NCBI RefSeq assembly: GCF_024679245.1
Contig: NC_090174.1
Coordinates: forward strand, 45,118,188 to 45,182,187
Length of the DNA stretch: 64,000 nucleotides
Source of the DNA: Pseudorasbora parva
Taxonomy: Eukaryota; Chordata; Actinopteri; Cypriniformes; Gobionidae
Direction: 5' to 3'
Shown one piece after another: positions 33,955 to 47,018 of the stretch. Both the position numbers and the translations under genes were made by a program. Position 1 is the stretch's first letter. Each line of letters starts with the position of its first letter. A model generated the notes under the pieces. It was given only the letters and a program-made list of their open reading frames with translations, did not search any database and was not told where the DNA came from.

Positions 33955-35830
33955 ATTCACTGCCGTAGCAGCATCTCTCCAGTTACTCCCGCAGGAACCC
34001 ACCTCAAATTTCCACTGCCGCAGCAGTGTTATCTCCTTCGCTCAAACAGAAGCTCAGTTTTTCCATCCAGCCGGCTCTCACTGCCACAGCAGTGTTATCT
34101 CCTCCGCTCTAACAGAACCTCAGTATTCCCCATCCAGCTGGCTGTCACTGCCGCAGCAACGCTATCTCCTCTGCTCTAACAGAAGTTCAGGATTCTCCAT
34201 CCAGCTGGCTGTCACCGCCGCAGCAGTGTTAACTCCGCTCAAACAGAAGCTCAGGATTCTCCATCCAGCTGGCTCCCACTGCCGCAGCAGTGTTAACTCC
34301 TCCGCTCCAATAGAAGCTCAGTATTCCCCATCCAGCTGGCTGTCACTGCTGCAGCAGTGTTATCTCCTCCGCTCAAACAGAAACTCAGGATTCTCCATCC
34401 AGCTAGCTCTCACTGCCGCAGCAGTGTTACCTCCTCCCCTCTAACAGAAGCTCAGGATTCTCCATCCAGCTGGCTGTCACTGCCACAGCAGTGTTATCTC
34501 CTCCGCTCCAATAGAAGCTCCGTATTCCCCATCCAGCGGGCTCTCACTGTCGCAGCAGTGTTATCTCCTCCGCTCTAACAGAAGCTCAGGACTCTCCATC
34601 CAGCCGGCTGTCACTGCCGCAGCAGTGTTATCCCCTCCGCTCTAACAGAAGCTCCGTACTCTCCATCCAGCCAGCTGTCACTGCCGCAGCAGTGTTATCT
34701 CCTCCACTCCAATAGAATCTCAGTATTCCCCCATCCAGCTGGCTCTCACGGCCGCAGCAGTATCTCCTCAGTTCTAACAGAAGCTAAGCTTTCCATCCAG
34801 CTGGTTCTCACTGCCGCAGCAACGTTATCTCCTCCGCTCTAACAGAAGCTCCGTATTCTCCATCCAGCCGGCTGTCACTGCCGCAGCAGTGTTATCTCCT
34901 CCGCTCCAATAGAATCTCAGGATTCCCCATCCAGCTGGCTCTCACTGCCGCAGCAGTATCTCCTCCGTTCAAACAGAAGCTAAGCTTTTCCATCCAGCTG
35001 GTTCTCACTGCCGCAGCAGTGTTATCTCATTCGCTCCAGCAGAAGCCCAGTTTCTCCAACCGACTTTTACTGCAAACAGTGTCATCTCCTCCGCTCCAAC
35101 AGAAGCCAGTTCCTCCACCCAAAGCCTCCACTACCACAGCAGTGATACCGCCTCAGCTCCCGCAAGAGTTCCGTTTTTCCATTCAACTTGCTTGTACTGC
35201 AGCAGCAGTGATCTCTCCATATTTCCGCAGGAGTTGAGGTTCTACTTCCAACCCGGGGGTTTCAAAAAACAAGTTAAAACGGCTCGTCCCCACGGCTGCA
35301 GCAGTATCGACAACTCCGCTCTCGCAAAGCCCGATACTCCACCGAAACTCGTTTCAATACCACAGCAATGTCGCCATCTCCTTTCCCACAGGAGCCCAAT
35401 CGTCCATACAAATGGTTCGTTTGGATAGTTGGAAAGCAAGTTGAAACGTCTCGTATCTTTGCTGCAGCAGTTACAGTCAATTCCGCTCCCGCAGGAGCTC
35501 TGATACGCCCTTCCAAAACCCGTTCCACTGTCTCAGCAGTCTCACAGTTCCCTTACAGAGAGCCTAATTCTCTGTACAACTGGGTCTTCGGATAGTTTGG
35601 GAAAGCAGATTCAAAGGGCTCATCTCCACTGCCAGCAGTATCACCAACCTCACTCCTGCAGTTCTGTTCCTCCATCCAAACTAGTCCCACCACCACAGCA
35701 GTGTCATCTTCTCAACTCCTACAGGAGCCTAATTCTCTGTACAGCCAGCCCATTGGATGCGTTCGAAAGCATGCTGAAACAGCTCGTCTCCACTGCCACA
35801 GCACTGCTATCTCCTCCCGCCTACAAGCAA
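33955..35830 (+). repeat. Right array of ~66-bp hairpin units (at least 25 copies)
   Basis: cactgccgcagcagtg recurs about every 66-68 bp, forming hairpin CACTGC-CGCA-GCAGTG. It is followed by ctcctccgctctaacagaag and ctcaggattctccatccagc. The later units (35020-35830) are more divergent and regain GCTCC-CGCA-GGAGC hairpins. The unit lines up with that of the left array in the same orientation. Confidence 0.92.
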
Positions 35831-36254
35831 CCACCCCCAGCTGACTACCAACGAGTTTCACCCGTCTGATACCACGACCACCAAAACCTCAGAAAATAAT
35901 GATCAAAGATCTCCCGATCCAGTAACTAACCCCCCTTCGATCGGCACAGCACCAGTTCATGCTCTGCAACTTTTGGGGGGCATCAACATCATTTACTGGC
36001 TGCTGTCCTATGCTAGTAGCAATTTTTTGGGGGAGTACTCTGGGTTCGGGCCAAATACCGAGCTCGGAGCCCTCTCCTCGGACAGCACGCCAAATACGCA
36101 TACTATTTATTCTATCTGAATTATTTGTAAGTGTGAACTCGTGAATAGAATTAAGTTGACAAAACTTAAAGGGTTTAAGTCAGAACAACTTAATAGAATT
36201 AAGTAATGCTTACTTAATTTAATTAAGGCAACAAGTTTGCATAATTTAATTAAG

Positions 36255-36470
36255 TAAACTGAACAAATTAGAACAGTTATCCATAGGAGCCTGAGCCCAC
36301 TGCCGAGCTGGAGGCCGCATTGATGCCCACCATGCCCCTGAGTCAACGGCAATGCCCACAACGGAGCCTGAGCATGAGGCCACTTCTGTTACGGAGCCGA
36401 AAGTAGCCGCCCAATATGACCTGCTGTGCACAGGGGCGCAGGAAGATGTTTTAGGTTGCGGGTGCTTTGA
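36255..36470 (+). pseudogene. Possible retroelement protein fragment
   Basis: 36352 onward encodes EPEHEATSVTEPKVAAQYDL, a Pro/Glu-rich sequence resembling gag-like fragments in fish retroelements. It is truncated on both sides. Confidence 0.25.
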
Positions 36471-36534
36471 ATTATTTTTTTATTTTATTTGGGCCCCACA
36501 TTTAAATATAAAAACAATATTGAGTCTTTTAAAC

Positions 36535-38280
36535 GTCTCAGGTTACTCACGCAACCTATGTTCTCTGAATAGGGAACAAGACGCTGCGTAATGATGCATA
36601 TGTGGTACGCCCATGGGTGTGCTGATTGTCTAAAGCCCTTATAGAATCACGCCAATTCATTGGCTGATGGCGCAGCGCCGCCCCTCTAGCTCATCACCTT
36701 TGAGCTATACTGGCGCGTGCGCCATCTTCTCCCCAGATTTCTCTGCCGAGCAAGACGGCTTGTCCGCAGTGCGGGGTGCTTGGCAGCATGCGCAGCATCT
36801 CATTCCATATTCAGAGAACATAGGTTACGTGAGTAACCTGAGACGTTCTCTTTCATAGGTTCACTCAACGCTGCGTAATGACACATATGGGGAACGGTAT
36901 ACCACACACGCCAAGCTAAAGCGATGCCACATTTGACACGTATATCAGGTAGACCTGAACGGCTGGATTAAGCTGACAGAACATAGGAACCCAGAGCTAT
37001 GTCGAGATCTAAACTATAAAATTTGACAAAAGTGTGCGGTGAGGACCAACCTGCCTCGATATAAATGTCCTCCAAGAAAGCCCCCCTGGAGAGTGCCTAA
37101 GAAGAGGTCACACCTCTAGTAGAGTGTGCTCTAATGCCCAGAGGTGAAGGAACTCTGCGCACTTCATAAGCTAAGAGATAGCCTTTGTGAAAGGCACACC
37201 TGAAAGCCACCTGAAAGATCAACATACAACTTAAATGCCCTAACTTGGCAGAGCAAATATAACCTCTTGTCCTCCGAGGAGGCAAAAGGCGAAGGGTGGA
37301 AAGAATGGAGGAGGGTGACCTGCGAGCGGAAGGATGTCGACAAAACCATGGGCACATAACCCGGCCTGGGTCTCAGAGAGACCTAAACTAGGCCGGGAGC
37401 AAAACCCAAGCAAGTCTAGCTAACAGAGAGGGCTTGCAAATCCCCCGCTCGCTTTAAAGAAGTAGATCCAATAAAAGAGCAACTTTTAAGAGTCAGAACC
37501 CGCTCCGGAGCTGACTCCAATGGCTCAAAGGGAGCACTCGTCAAACCTACCAGGACAATAGCCTCAGGTGCTTGACCCCTCTCATAAAGATGAGACTAAA
37601 GAGTGCTTCCCAAAGGGGTCTCATCCAACTCCCTGTGAGCGGCAATAGCCGCTACATACACTCTGAGAGTAGTAGCCGTTTTCCGGCTGCAAACTTCTCC
37701 TGCAGAAACTCCAGAACTGAACCATAGGGCAGTCGACTGGACTTCTACTGTGGGCTGAACACCATGCCTGAAAAACCTTCCACTTGGAAGAGTAAAGCTG
37801 CCTCGTAGAGGGGGCTCTGGTATTAGCGATGGTCTCCTGCACATCTGCTGGTAGACTGGCCCTTAAGACTGATGGCCCCAGAATAGGCCACCCGCACAGT
37901 TTCCAGATTTTGGGACGAGGATGCCAAATCCTGCCCTGGAGCTGGAAAAGCAGATCCTTTCTGACCAGAATCTACCATAGGAGGGGAGTCCAGGAGGAGA
38001 ATCAGCTCCAAGAACCACGTCTGGGATGGCCAGAATGGTGCCACCAGCAGAAGATTGGCCTCACTCTCTCACACTCTACACAGAACCGCCGGAATCCGCT
38101 TAATGGGCAGGAATGCATAGAGCTTCAACCTCGGGGGGTGAGCGAACGCATCCACTCCCAACTGCGCAGCACTCAGAGAGAACCAAAGCAGGCATTGGGA
38201 TGACTCCTTCGTAGAAAGAGGTCTACCCCCGCTCTGCCGAACCAATCCCAGATCTGGGCTACTCTAATAAAAAGTCGATT
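36535..38280 (-). pseudogene. DIRS fragment: 3' terminal repeat, ICR and tyrosine recombinase
   Basis: On the minus strand, recombinase pieces appear in order: APFWPSQTWFLELILLLDSP (pre-YR linker, about 37830-38044), RAPSTRQLYSSKWKVFQAW and YVAAIAAHRE (37600-37844), and GIRAHSTRGVTSS (HxxR box, 37097-37150). Beyond it lie two inverted copies of acgtctcaggttac…gaacctatgttctc (36535-36590 and about 36800-36890), the terminal repeat and its internal complement. RT, RNase H and gag are missing. The sequence is a third DIRS subfamily. Confidence 0.82.
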
Positions 38281-38281
38281 G

Positions 38282-38392
38282 GGGACATATTGACCCCAAG
38301 GACAGAGTTTTCATTCGATTTTACAATTGAATGCAGAAGTCCACAGTTAAGTGGAACTGGTTTTGGTGTTTTAATAATAAAGTAAATCATTG

Positions 38393-38429
<37 letters not shown>

Positions 38430-38783
38430 TATAATATGTATTATTAATAATTAAATAAAGTCATAAAGAGCTTTACAAGTTAAGATCCATGTTCAGCCCA
38501 CAGTTAGACACATCATCTACAACAGATTTTTGAAACGACATGAAGTCTTAAAGAATGGGGAATAACAATCTGTGAATGTAGGAAATGATTACAATACATC
38601 TGTTCACAACTGATTATTTTACAGCAATTGTAATTGTTTAAAATCTGATTTATAGGCTTTCATACAATCAGCCCAGAGTACTGGGGTAAGAACATTAAAA
38701 AAAAAATCTTTCTTTTTTAATTTATTCTGCAATGCATTTGTATTTGTATTACATTCACATGTGAATTTCATTATTTGAAACAG
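38282..38783. other. Intronic DNA with (TTA)n
   Basis: (TTA)n at 38396-38430 and otherwise featureless AT-rich DNA leading to the GT6 exon. Confidence 0.5.
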
Positions 38784-38921
38784 CCCAGATGGAAAAGGTA
38801 TTCTGTTGACACCATGGTTGGCCCCAGTTGTATGGGAAGGATCCTTTGATCCCGTATTGATTGATTCGATCTTCAAACAACAAAACATCACCATTGCAAC
38901 TACAGTCTTCGCTCTTGGAAA
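38784..38921 (+). CDS. gbgt1l: GT6 glycosyltransferase penultimate exon (138 nt, start of catalytic domain)
   Basis: Translation gives the family 6 signature LLTPWLAPVVWEGSFDP followed by NITIATTVFALGK, which matches the start of the catalytic domain in ABO, GGTA1 and GBGT1. The exon starts after cag at 38781-38783 and ends at a gtgagt donor. Its 138 nt are close to the 135 nt of human ABO exon 6 as I recall it. The last two bases join the first base of the terminal exon to complete a lysine codon, giving FALGK-YTKFLKDFLES. No disabling change is visible. The exon lies alone between a (TTA)n tract and a (TA)n tract, downstream of a DIRS fragment. Confidence 0.9.
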
Positions 38922-39150
38922 GTGAGTTCCTATCTCTCCTCTAATCTTTGAGTTTAAACAACATCAAATAAACAAGAATGCCTTGTCTTTGTACATATCC
39001 CTGCAACATTTCAGCCATAAATTAATAATTGTTAGCTAGATTGTCCATTATTTGTCTAGAAATGTATGTATATGCTTGTATATAATTAAATAATGTTGTT
39101 TTTTATTGTTTTTTGTTGTTGTTGTTTTTTATAAAACTATCTAATGTGTG

Positions 39151-39151
<1 letters not shown>

Positions 39152-39197
<46 letters not shown>
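39152..39197. repeat. (TA)n microsatellite
   Basis: Alternating AT run of about 46 bp. Confidence 0.95.
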
Positions 39198-39200
<3 letters not shown>

Positions 39201-39379
39201 GTGCTTGTCATATAATTAGAATTTTCAGCAAATAGTTTTATTATATAATTTTTTTATTTTACTAATTTCATTCAAAAAGTGAAACTTGTATGTTATATTC
39301 ATTCATTACACACAGACTGATGTGTTTTTTTTATTGGACGCGCCTACCGGGAGGGGGGAGTTATGTCACATACCTATGC

Positions 39380-40143
39380 TGCGTCCCAATTCGCCTACTT
39401 ATACTACGTCCTAAAAGTATGTACTCTTTTTGTGAAGAAAAGGTATATACTTTTGAGTGTGTAGCAGAAAAGTATGCAAGCTTCGGGACATACTACTTCG
39501 CCATCTTTAACGGACTCTGTCGCTTAGTTACGTGCATCCCGTCACCGTTTATCTGCCCTGTCAATCATCGTCAGATTCGTCACAGTTCAAATCCTTCACA
39601 TTCAGTTTAATCTCCTACCGTATCGGAGAGAAATGTAGCCGCTCGTTGATCTGCCATATGTGGGTCTTTAATGCAGAGACTCTCCTCATGTATTTACAGT
39701 TTAAATATAATGATGCATTTAAAAGTTAATGGCCAAACGTGTCATTTCAAAAGTTCTCAATGCTGCTGCGGGTGAAATATAATGTGACAACACTGAATAA
39801 ATATATTTTTGTCAGGCTAAATATTGATAGTTGGTCACTCAAACCCCTTTATCTAAACTTCTCTACTTAACCGTCGAACTCGCACATCCGTCATGTTTGT
39901 AGTTTTTTAATGCTTTTTATCCGCGTTTGTAGTTCTAATCGAATCCTCGTCCAACTCGCAATGGGTTGTGGGCAATATCAGCCGTTAGAGTGCCCATCGA
40001 TCCATACTGTGAATTCGGACCGGAAATAGTAAACCATCCGGGAATCTTTGGAATACTCTTTTCAACATACTACGATTTGGGACATACTAATTCTATTTTC
40101 AAATACTATTTAGGATGGATAGTATGCGAATTGGGACGCAGGT
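39380..40143. mobile_element. MITE with CTGCGTCCCAATTCGC ends
   Basis: Inverted ends ctgcgtcccaattcgccta and atgcgaattgggacgcag (40125-40143) enclose 764 bp with nested arms (agtatgtactc, aagtatgcaagcttcgggac, acatactac). A relative with the same right end occurs at 43810-44058. No coding. Confidence 0.75.
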
Positions 40144-40771
40144 CTGTCTGTTGTGGTTTTTCCCCTGTGTTTCCTGGTTTTGTGAGTCACATGTTCCTTT
40201 GTTTCAGTTTCCCGCCTTAGTTCAGTCCCCACATCTGTTAATTAATGTCATCTGTGTCTAGTCATCTGTGCCACCTGTCCCCCTCGTTAGCCCTGTCTTC
40301 AGTGTGTATTTAGTTCCCTCATGTTCAGTCCTTCCTTGTCCGGTCTCCATTATACCCGTTATCCCCACCGGTACTGTTTATGTAAAGGTATGTGTTAGAT
40401 GTTCAGTGGAAATTCAGTTTATTGTGAATAAAGTCTCTTAAGGCCCTATTTTAACGATCTGAAACGCAAGTGTCAAAGCGCGGAGCGCAAGTAACTTTGT
40501 GGGCGGGTCTCGGCGCTGTTGTTATTTTCCCAGCGGGATAAATGGCTCTTGCGCCCGGCGCAAATCTAAAATGGGTTGGTCTGAAGTGGCTTCATTATTC
40601 ATAGGTGTGGTTTGGGCGTAACGTGAATAAACCAATCAGAGCGGCATCCAACATTCCCTTTAAAAGCAGGTGTGCAAGTTCCATTATGGATTGCTATTAT
40701 TATGGCGTATTTACCAGGCGCACGCCAGGAGCGGTTCACAGCCGACGTGACTGATGTTCTTGTAAGAGCAG

Positions 40772-41082
40772 CCCTTACGAAACAAAAATATATTGCAGTA
40801 TATTGGAAAATTTCATGCAATACATTAGGAAATATATTAACATATATGGGAATTAATATTTATATCTTTCAATATATTGCAATATATATTGAAAGCGGCA
40901 ATCATTTGTATATTTTGCAATATATTACATGAATATATAATATATTTTAATATAATATATCATATAATATAATATATAATATATTATAATATAATATATC
41001 AATATATTATTCCATATATTTACAATATGTTAAAATATATTTCAACTAATATATTGGTAAATATATTTTCCTTTCGTAAGGG
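40772..41082. mobile_element. AT-rich palindromic MITE, copy 2 (311 bp)
   Basis: Same ends as the element at 1802-3234: CCCTTACGAAACAAAAAT … CGTAAGGG, with a tatattgcaatata-rich interior. This short uninterrupted copy shows the minimal form. Confidence 0.8.
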
Positions 41083-41230
41083 AGTGAAAGACAGAGAAGT
41101 TGTGTTGTATGGGGATGGGAGAAACCCACCTAAAATAGCGTCGGTTAAACAGGCGTCGGTTAAACAGTTTTTTTTTTTTCAGTAGATTTTTTTCCCTGGT
41201 TCTTGACGGACAAACCAATTTGTCAGATGT

Positions 41231-43059
<1,829 letters not shown>

Positions 43060-43127
<68 letters not shown>
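43060..43127. repeat. (TA)n tract, right part of the hAT target
   Basis: Alternating AT run immediately after the hAT end. Confidence 0.95.
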
Positions 43128-43130
<3 letters not shown>

Positions 43131-43809
43131 TTGCCACTATTGGGCAAACAGGTCTGATCCTTAATTACTACAATAAGCCTGAATAATTTGTAAGCTAGAT
43201 TTATGCCTATCTTCGTGGCACACCACAATGTGTTAATATTTTTTTTAGTGTAACAATTTATGATTTGCAAAAATAACTGTTGCATCTGTGTAGATTTCAT
43301 GAGCAAAGTGTATGTGCGTTGTGCACGCTATACATTTTGGTCAAGCATGCGCCCTTAAAATAGCATAATGAACAACGCGCAACGCGCCGCTGACTTTAGA
43401 CTGGGTTTTTTCTGGTCAGTGGCGCAACTGTTTAATGGAACAGCAAAATAGCACCAGGGATTGTTTGCGCCGGAACACGCCTCCTTTTTTGCGCTGAACC
43501 GCCCAGGGAGCGCAAGTTCATTCACTAGTTTAGCGACGTGCTTCTGTGGAGGGAAAAGCGCGCTTTGCGCGGGTGCAAAATAGGAATGACACATGCGTCG
43601 GAGTACAAAGTCAATTGCGCTGGGTGCAAGATAGGGCCCTTGGTGTTTTAGAAGTCTTGAACTCTCCTTCGTCGCATCTACACACCCATAACATGTATAT
43701 TATTGTCAACAAACTGTTTTGTTCACATTGAGATCCGTGTATAAATAAACACTCTATCATAAAAACAGTCTCTTGCCGCGACCCACTGCTTCAGTGTGAC
43801 CCAGGTGAC

Positions 43810-44058
43810 GAGCAATTATGAAAATCTAAATCTAATAGTACAGTAACATGATTTGTGGGTGGAGAAGTGACGAACAGACAACGCCAGCGTCCTCTCCTCC
43901 ACGTTGCCTAGCCAAAAATGATGAAAGATGATGAAGTAGTATGTCCCGAAGCTTGCATACTTTTCTGCTACACACTAAAAAAATATGTACTTTTTCTTCA
44001 CAAAAAGAGTTCATACTTTTAGGTCGTAGTATAAGTAGGCGAATTGGGACGCAGGCAG
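43810..44058. mobile_element. MITE fragment with GGGACGCAG end
   Basis: 43985-44058 is an inverted relative of 39380-39500 (aagtaggcgaattgggacgc). 43815-43920 (gatttgtgggtggag, acgccagcgtcctctcc, acgttgcctag) also occurs at 29475-29545, so this interior is itself repeated. Confidence 0.6.
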
Positions 44059-44298
44059 TATCTCCCTCATACGAATTTTCCCTCTGACTAATTTCTCCAC
44101 TGCCGCAGCAGTGCTGTTCCCTCCCAGAACCTTCCGATCCTACGTGACCACTTGGAAATGTTCAAAGCATTCCACTTATCTTATGCCGTGCAAAATTTCC
44201 CTCCTTTTAATCTCCTCACTTGTTTCCTACTTTAATACTGTTAAAGGCCTCCAAGTTGGGTCTATCAAAGGCTACTTGAGCAGCGTCCAATTTTTCTG

Positions 44299-45451
44299 CA
44301 ATAGGGCTTGGGCGCCGCGTTGCATTCTGGGACGTTGCGGCCATGTTGATGGCCTCGCGAAAGTAAACATACAACAAGTCGAATGAGGAGAAGCAGAGTT
44401 GGGAGAAAGAAAAAGCATGTTAAAATCCCGAAAGGGATGTGGAATTTACCGGGATACGTTAAATAGGGATGGCAGGGACCGCTATAGAGACAAAATCGGA
44501 ACTATTAAAGTTTTGGATCCACATTAATTTCCAAAGAAAGAGCGGAGCACCGACGACGACGGTAACTTTATTTTGTTGGTCCCCAACAGACATTCTACTG
44601 ACTATAAGTAACTTTGCAACTACAATTCAACTTATTCTACTAGCCCGAACCCCAACACATAACCATAACCTACCAGTCTACTAATACTCCAATTAGTGTT
44701 AGTTGACATGCTGTTGAAAACGTACATAGTTAGTAGAATGTTTAAAGTGGACTATGGAAATAAAGTCTAACCGAAACGTATATATTATTATTATTATTAT
44801 TATTATTATATAAGAAATTGCACTGCCTCCGTTTTTATTTGTTATTGCAATGTTATTGTTTACTATATTTATAATTTGCACTTCCTCCGTTTTATGTCTT
44901 TTGTTGTTATTTTATAGATACCTATGTATTTGCTTATATAGTATTGAAAGAATTTATTTTTAAAAAAAGTGTATTTATAATTGTTATATAAAGTGCACTC
45001 CGTTATATAAAGTGCAACAACTTGCACTCCGTTTTCTGTGTTCATTTTTTATTTGTAACCTTTTACCTTGAAGCTTTCCACATTTCTGTGTTCTCAGGTT
45101 GCACTACTTGCAAATAAACACTAAAAAACATCTGATTGTGTGACAATTCTTGCTTTTTGCACATCATACTGTTATTACTTCTTGTCCGTGGTTGCGCCTC
45201 CAAGCATGAAAGCGGTGGAAGGTTAATCCATTTTCGACATTTCCCATGGTGATTATGTGTTGCGCTGTTACACCCCAAAATGCAGCAACGGTTTACCATA
45301 GTAGAAATAACGCCAAAATAATCAAATTAAGACACACGACTGAGAGGGAGTACGTCTATAAACAGTGCGCAGTAGTCCGAGTAGCAGTAAAGGATGCCAT
45401 CAACATGGCCGCCACGCCAAGTAATGACGTCATGACGCCCAAGCCCTATTG
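44299..45451 (-). mobile_element. P-element-like DNA transposon
   Basis: Inverted ends CAATAGGGCTTGGGCG / CGCCCAAGCCCTATTG are 16 bp and perfect. They are flanked by imperfect 8-bp repeats (tttttctg at 44291-44298, atttactg at 45452-45459). CA…TG ends, 8-bp duplications and a THAP-domain relic together suggest the P superfamily, but no catalytic domain is present to confirm it. Confidence 0.6.
45190..45299 (-). pseudogene. THAP zinc-finger remnant
   Basis: Minus strand starts MVNRCCILGCNSATHNHHGK (Cys-x4-Cys pattern of a THAP domain). After a shift in frame it continues NGLTFHRFHAWRRNHG, the conserved F-H-R-F-P-like core. THAP domains bind DNA ends in P-type transposases. Confidence 0.55.
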
Positions 45452-45759
45452 ATTTACTGCCATCCCTCCCCCGAGAATTCACAAACCTCCCTCCTTATCA
45501 AAAGGTTTCAGCGATCACAGCCCATCCACCCTGACAGCAGATAACCCTAGACGTTATCACAAATGTATCCATACCTTCGTACAGGTTACCAGCTCCTTAT
45601 TGCAGCCTGCGAACTCAACATCTCTTGTTTTAGCTTTTTTAGTTTCTTAGGATGCTCATAAATCACCATCACTATCTCAGACAAATAATAAATAAATAAA
45701 ACGTAGTTTTAGGTTTTTAATAGTACTACATTAGTACTGACCTAACCTTTCAATCTTAT

Positions 45760-46330
45760 CTCATTTTCCGTCGGGCAAGGCTTACCCATCCGATACAGCA
45801 TGTCTTGAGCTCCTGTTGGATGCTGCAAGAGACATGCCGGACAGTGGCTATATTTTTCCCCTTCTTTTCCGTCTGGCGAGGCTTACCCATCCGGTGAGGT
45901 AAGTCTTGATTTCCTGTCGGATGCCGCGAAAGCCCTCTTTGCCAGCATTTATCCTTTTCTTTCTCTGACCAGCGAGGATTCCCTTTCCGATGCTTTGAGA
46001 ATTGTTCTCCCATCGGATGCCGCAAGGGCCCTCCAGGTTGCTATCAATCTTTTTCTTTTTCCATCCAGTGTCCATCAGAGTCTTGATCTCCTTTCAGACA
46101 CCACAGAGCTCTCCAGGTCTATGCCTATCCCTTCTCTTTTCTCCGTCCAGCGAGGCTTACCCGATACTGCGAGTCTTGATCTCCTTTTGGATGCTGCAAG
46201 AGCTCTCCTGGGCGATCATTCATGCCTTACCTTCCACCCGTCCGCCAGCGAAGCTTACCCATCTGATACAGCGAGTCTTGATCTCACATCAGATGTCGGG
46301 GGTCTCTGGTGGCTGTCCCTGGCTCTTTGA
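45760..46330 (+). repeat. Array of inverted-repeat units downstream of the second YR copy
   Basis: About five imperfect units contain cgaggcttacccatccgat, acagcgagtcttgatctcct, ttcggatgctgcaagagctc and ctcc. Within most units CATCCGA and TCGGATG face each other across about 30 nt, a potential hairpin. It occupies the same position as the 66-bp array of the first copy but has a different unit. Confidence 0.75.
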
Positions 46331-47018
46331 TTTTTGGGGGGATACTCTGGTTTCCGATTGACCTTTAGCTTTTTATTTCCGATTGATGTAAAAAATTGAT
46401 GTAAGTGTGAACTTGTAAACTAATATTAACTAATGAACCTTATTGTAAAGTGTTACTGAAACTTTAAATAATGTTGACATATAACAAATCTGCTTCACAG
46501 GTCAAATAAAAAAAATCGCTATTACAACATTTAAATAAAATGTAAAGCATAGACATTGTGAAATAATCGAAATAATTGAGAATCTTGTAACAAACAGTAC
46601 ATTTCACTTCTCTGTTATAACTTGTATGTAATTTTTTCTTTTCCTTATAAAGGTCCAGAAATTCCTGTTTTTCGTCAGGTGTCTGTTCTTTTTTAAATAT
46701 GCTTCTCTGTGGGACTCTAGATTAGTGTGGCGTGCTGGTGACACTTATTAACACACCATTTCCATGGCTCTTGGCCCTGCCCTGCTTCTCGTCACAACAA
46801 TAAACTTATTACTTGTGTTTTACACCCTGTTTAATTCTCTTTTTCTGGGAACCTACCCCAGTAAAAGCTAAAGGTCATGTTGTCTAATTTTATGTATGTG
46901 GTTTTATTGGAAAGGTAACTGGAAATTTTACATTTTAGTGTTTGTCTTTTTTTCAGTTATTGTGAAGGGGGAATTGAATTGCCATTTTATTTATTACTTT
47001 CCTATCTCTGTTTTTCAG
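46331..47018. other. YR-element 3' end and intron
   Basis: 46340-46420 holds ttttggggggatactctgg and gtaagtgtgaacttgt, matching the 3' end of the first YR copy. The remainder is plain intron up to the GT6 acceptor. Confidence 0.55.

Larger units (their letters stand above)
30971..36145 (+). mobile_element. Tyrosine-recombinase element (Crypton-like) with flanking hairpin arrays
   Basis: Order: tandem array (30975-31735), SAP-like plus YR open frame (about 31750-33855), second tandem array of the same ~66-bp unit (33955-35830), and a 3' segment containing ttttttgggggagtactctg and ending near gtaagtgtgaactcgt (36127-36142). The same 3' motifs close a second copy at 46330-46420. No RT or RNase H is present, which separates it from DIRS/Ngaro elements and points to a Crypton-type DNA transposon. 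Termini and duplication are unknown. Confidence 0.6.
44090..45700 (+). pseudogene. Second YR element: recombinase fragment, split by a P-like transposon
   Basis: 44096-44111 is one array-type hairpin (cactgccgcagcagtg). Directly after it come TFRSYVTTWKCSKH and LQVGSIKGYLSSVQFF, parallel to the recombinase N-terminal domain at 32950-33130. The reading resumes at about 45452 with DNA equivalent to 33150-33360 (…gataaccctagacgttatca…gtttcttaggatgctcataa) and ends after the position of the first catalytic Arg region. Many changes have destroyed the frames. This is an independent, older copy. Confidence 0.75.

Noticed and set aside
33767..34444. 225-codon frame in and after the YR gene
   Set aside because: It begins in the wrong frame of the recombinase and continues through array repeats; repetitive peptide without domain.
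30975..35830. CRISPR-like array
   Set aside because: Units are contiguous ~66-bp tandem repeats with internal hairpins, not short repeats separated by unique spacers; the DNA is vertebrate.
45756..46075. Charged minus-strand frames of 75-89 codons
   Set aside because: Reverse translation of the inverted-repeat array downstream of the second YR copy.
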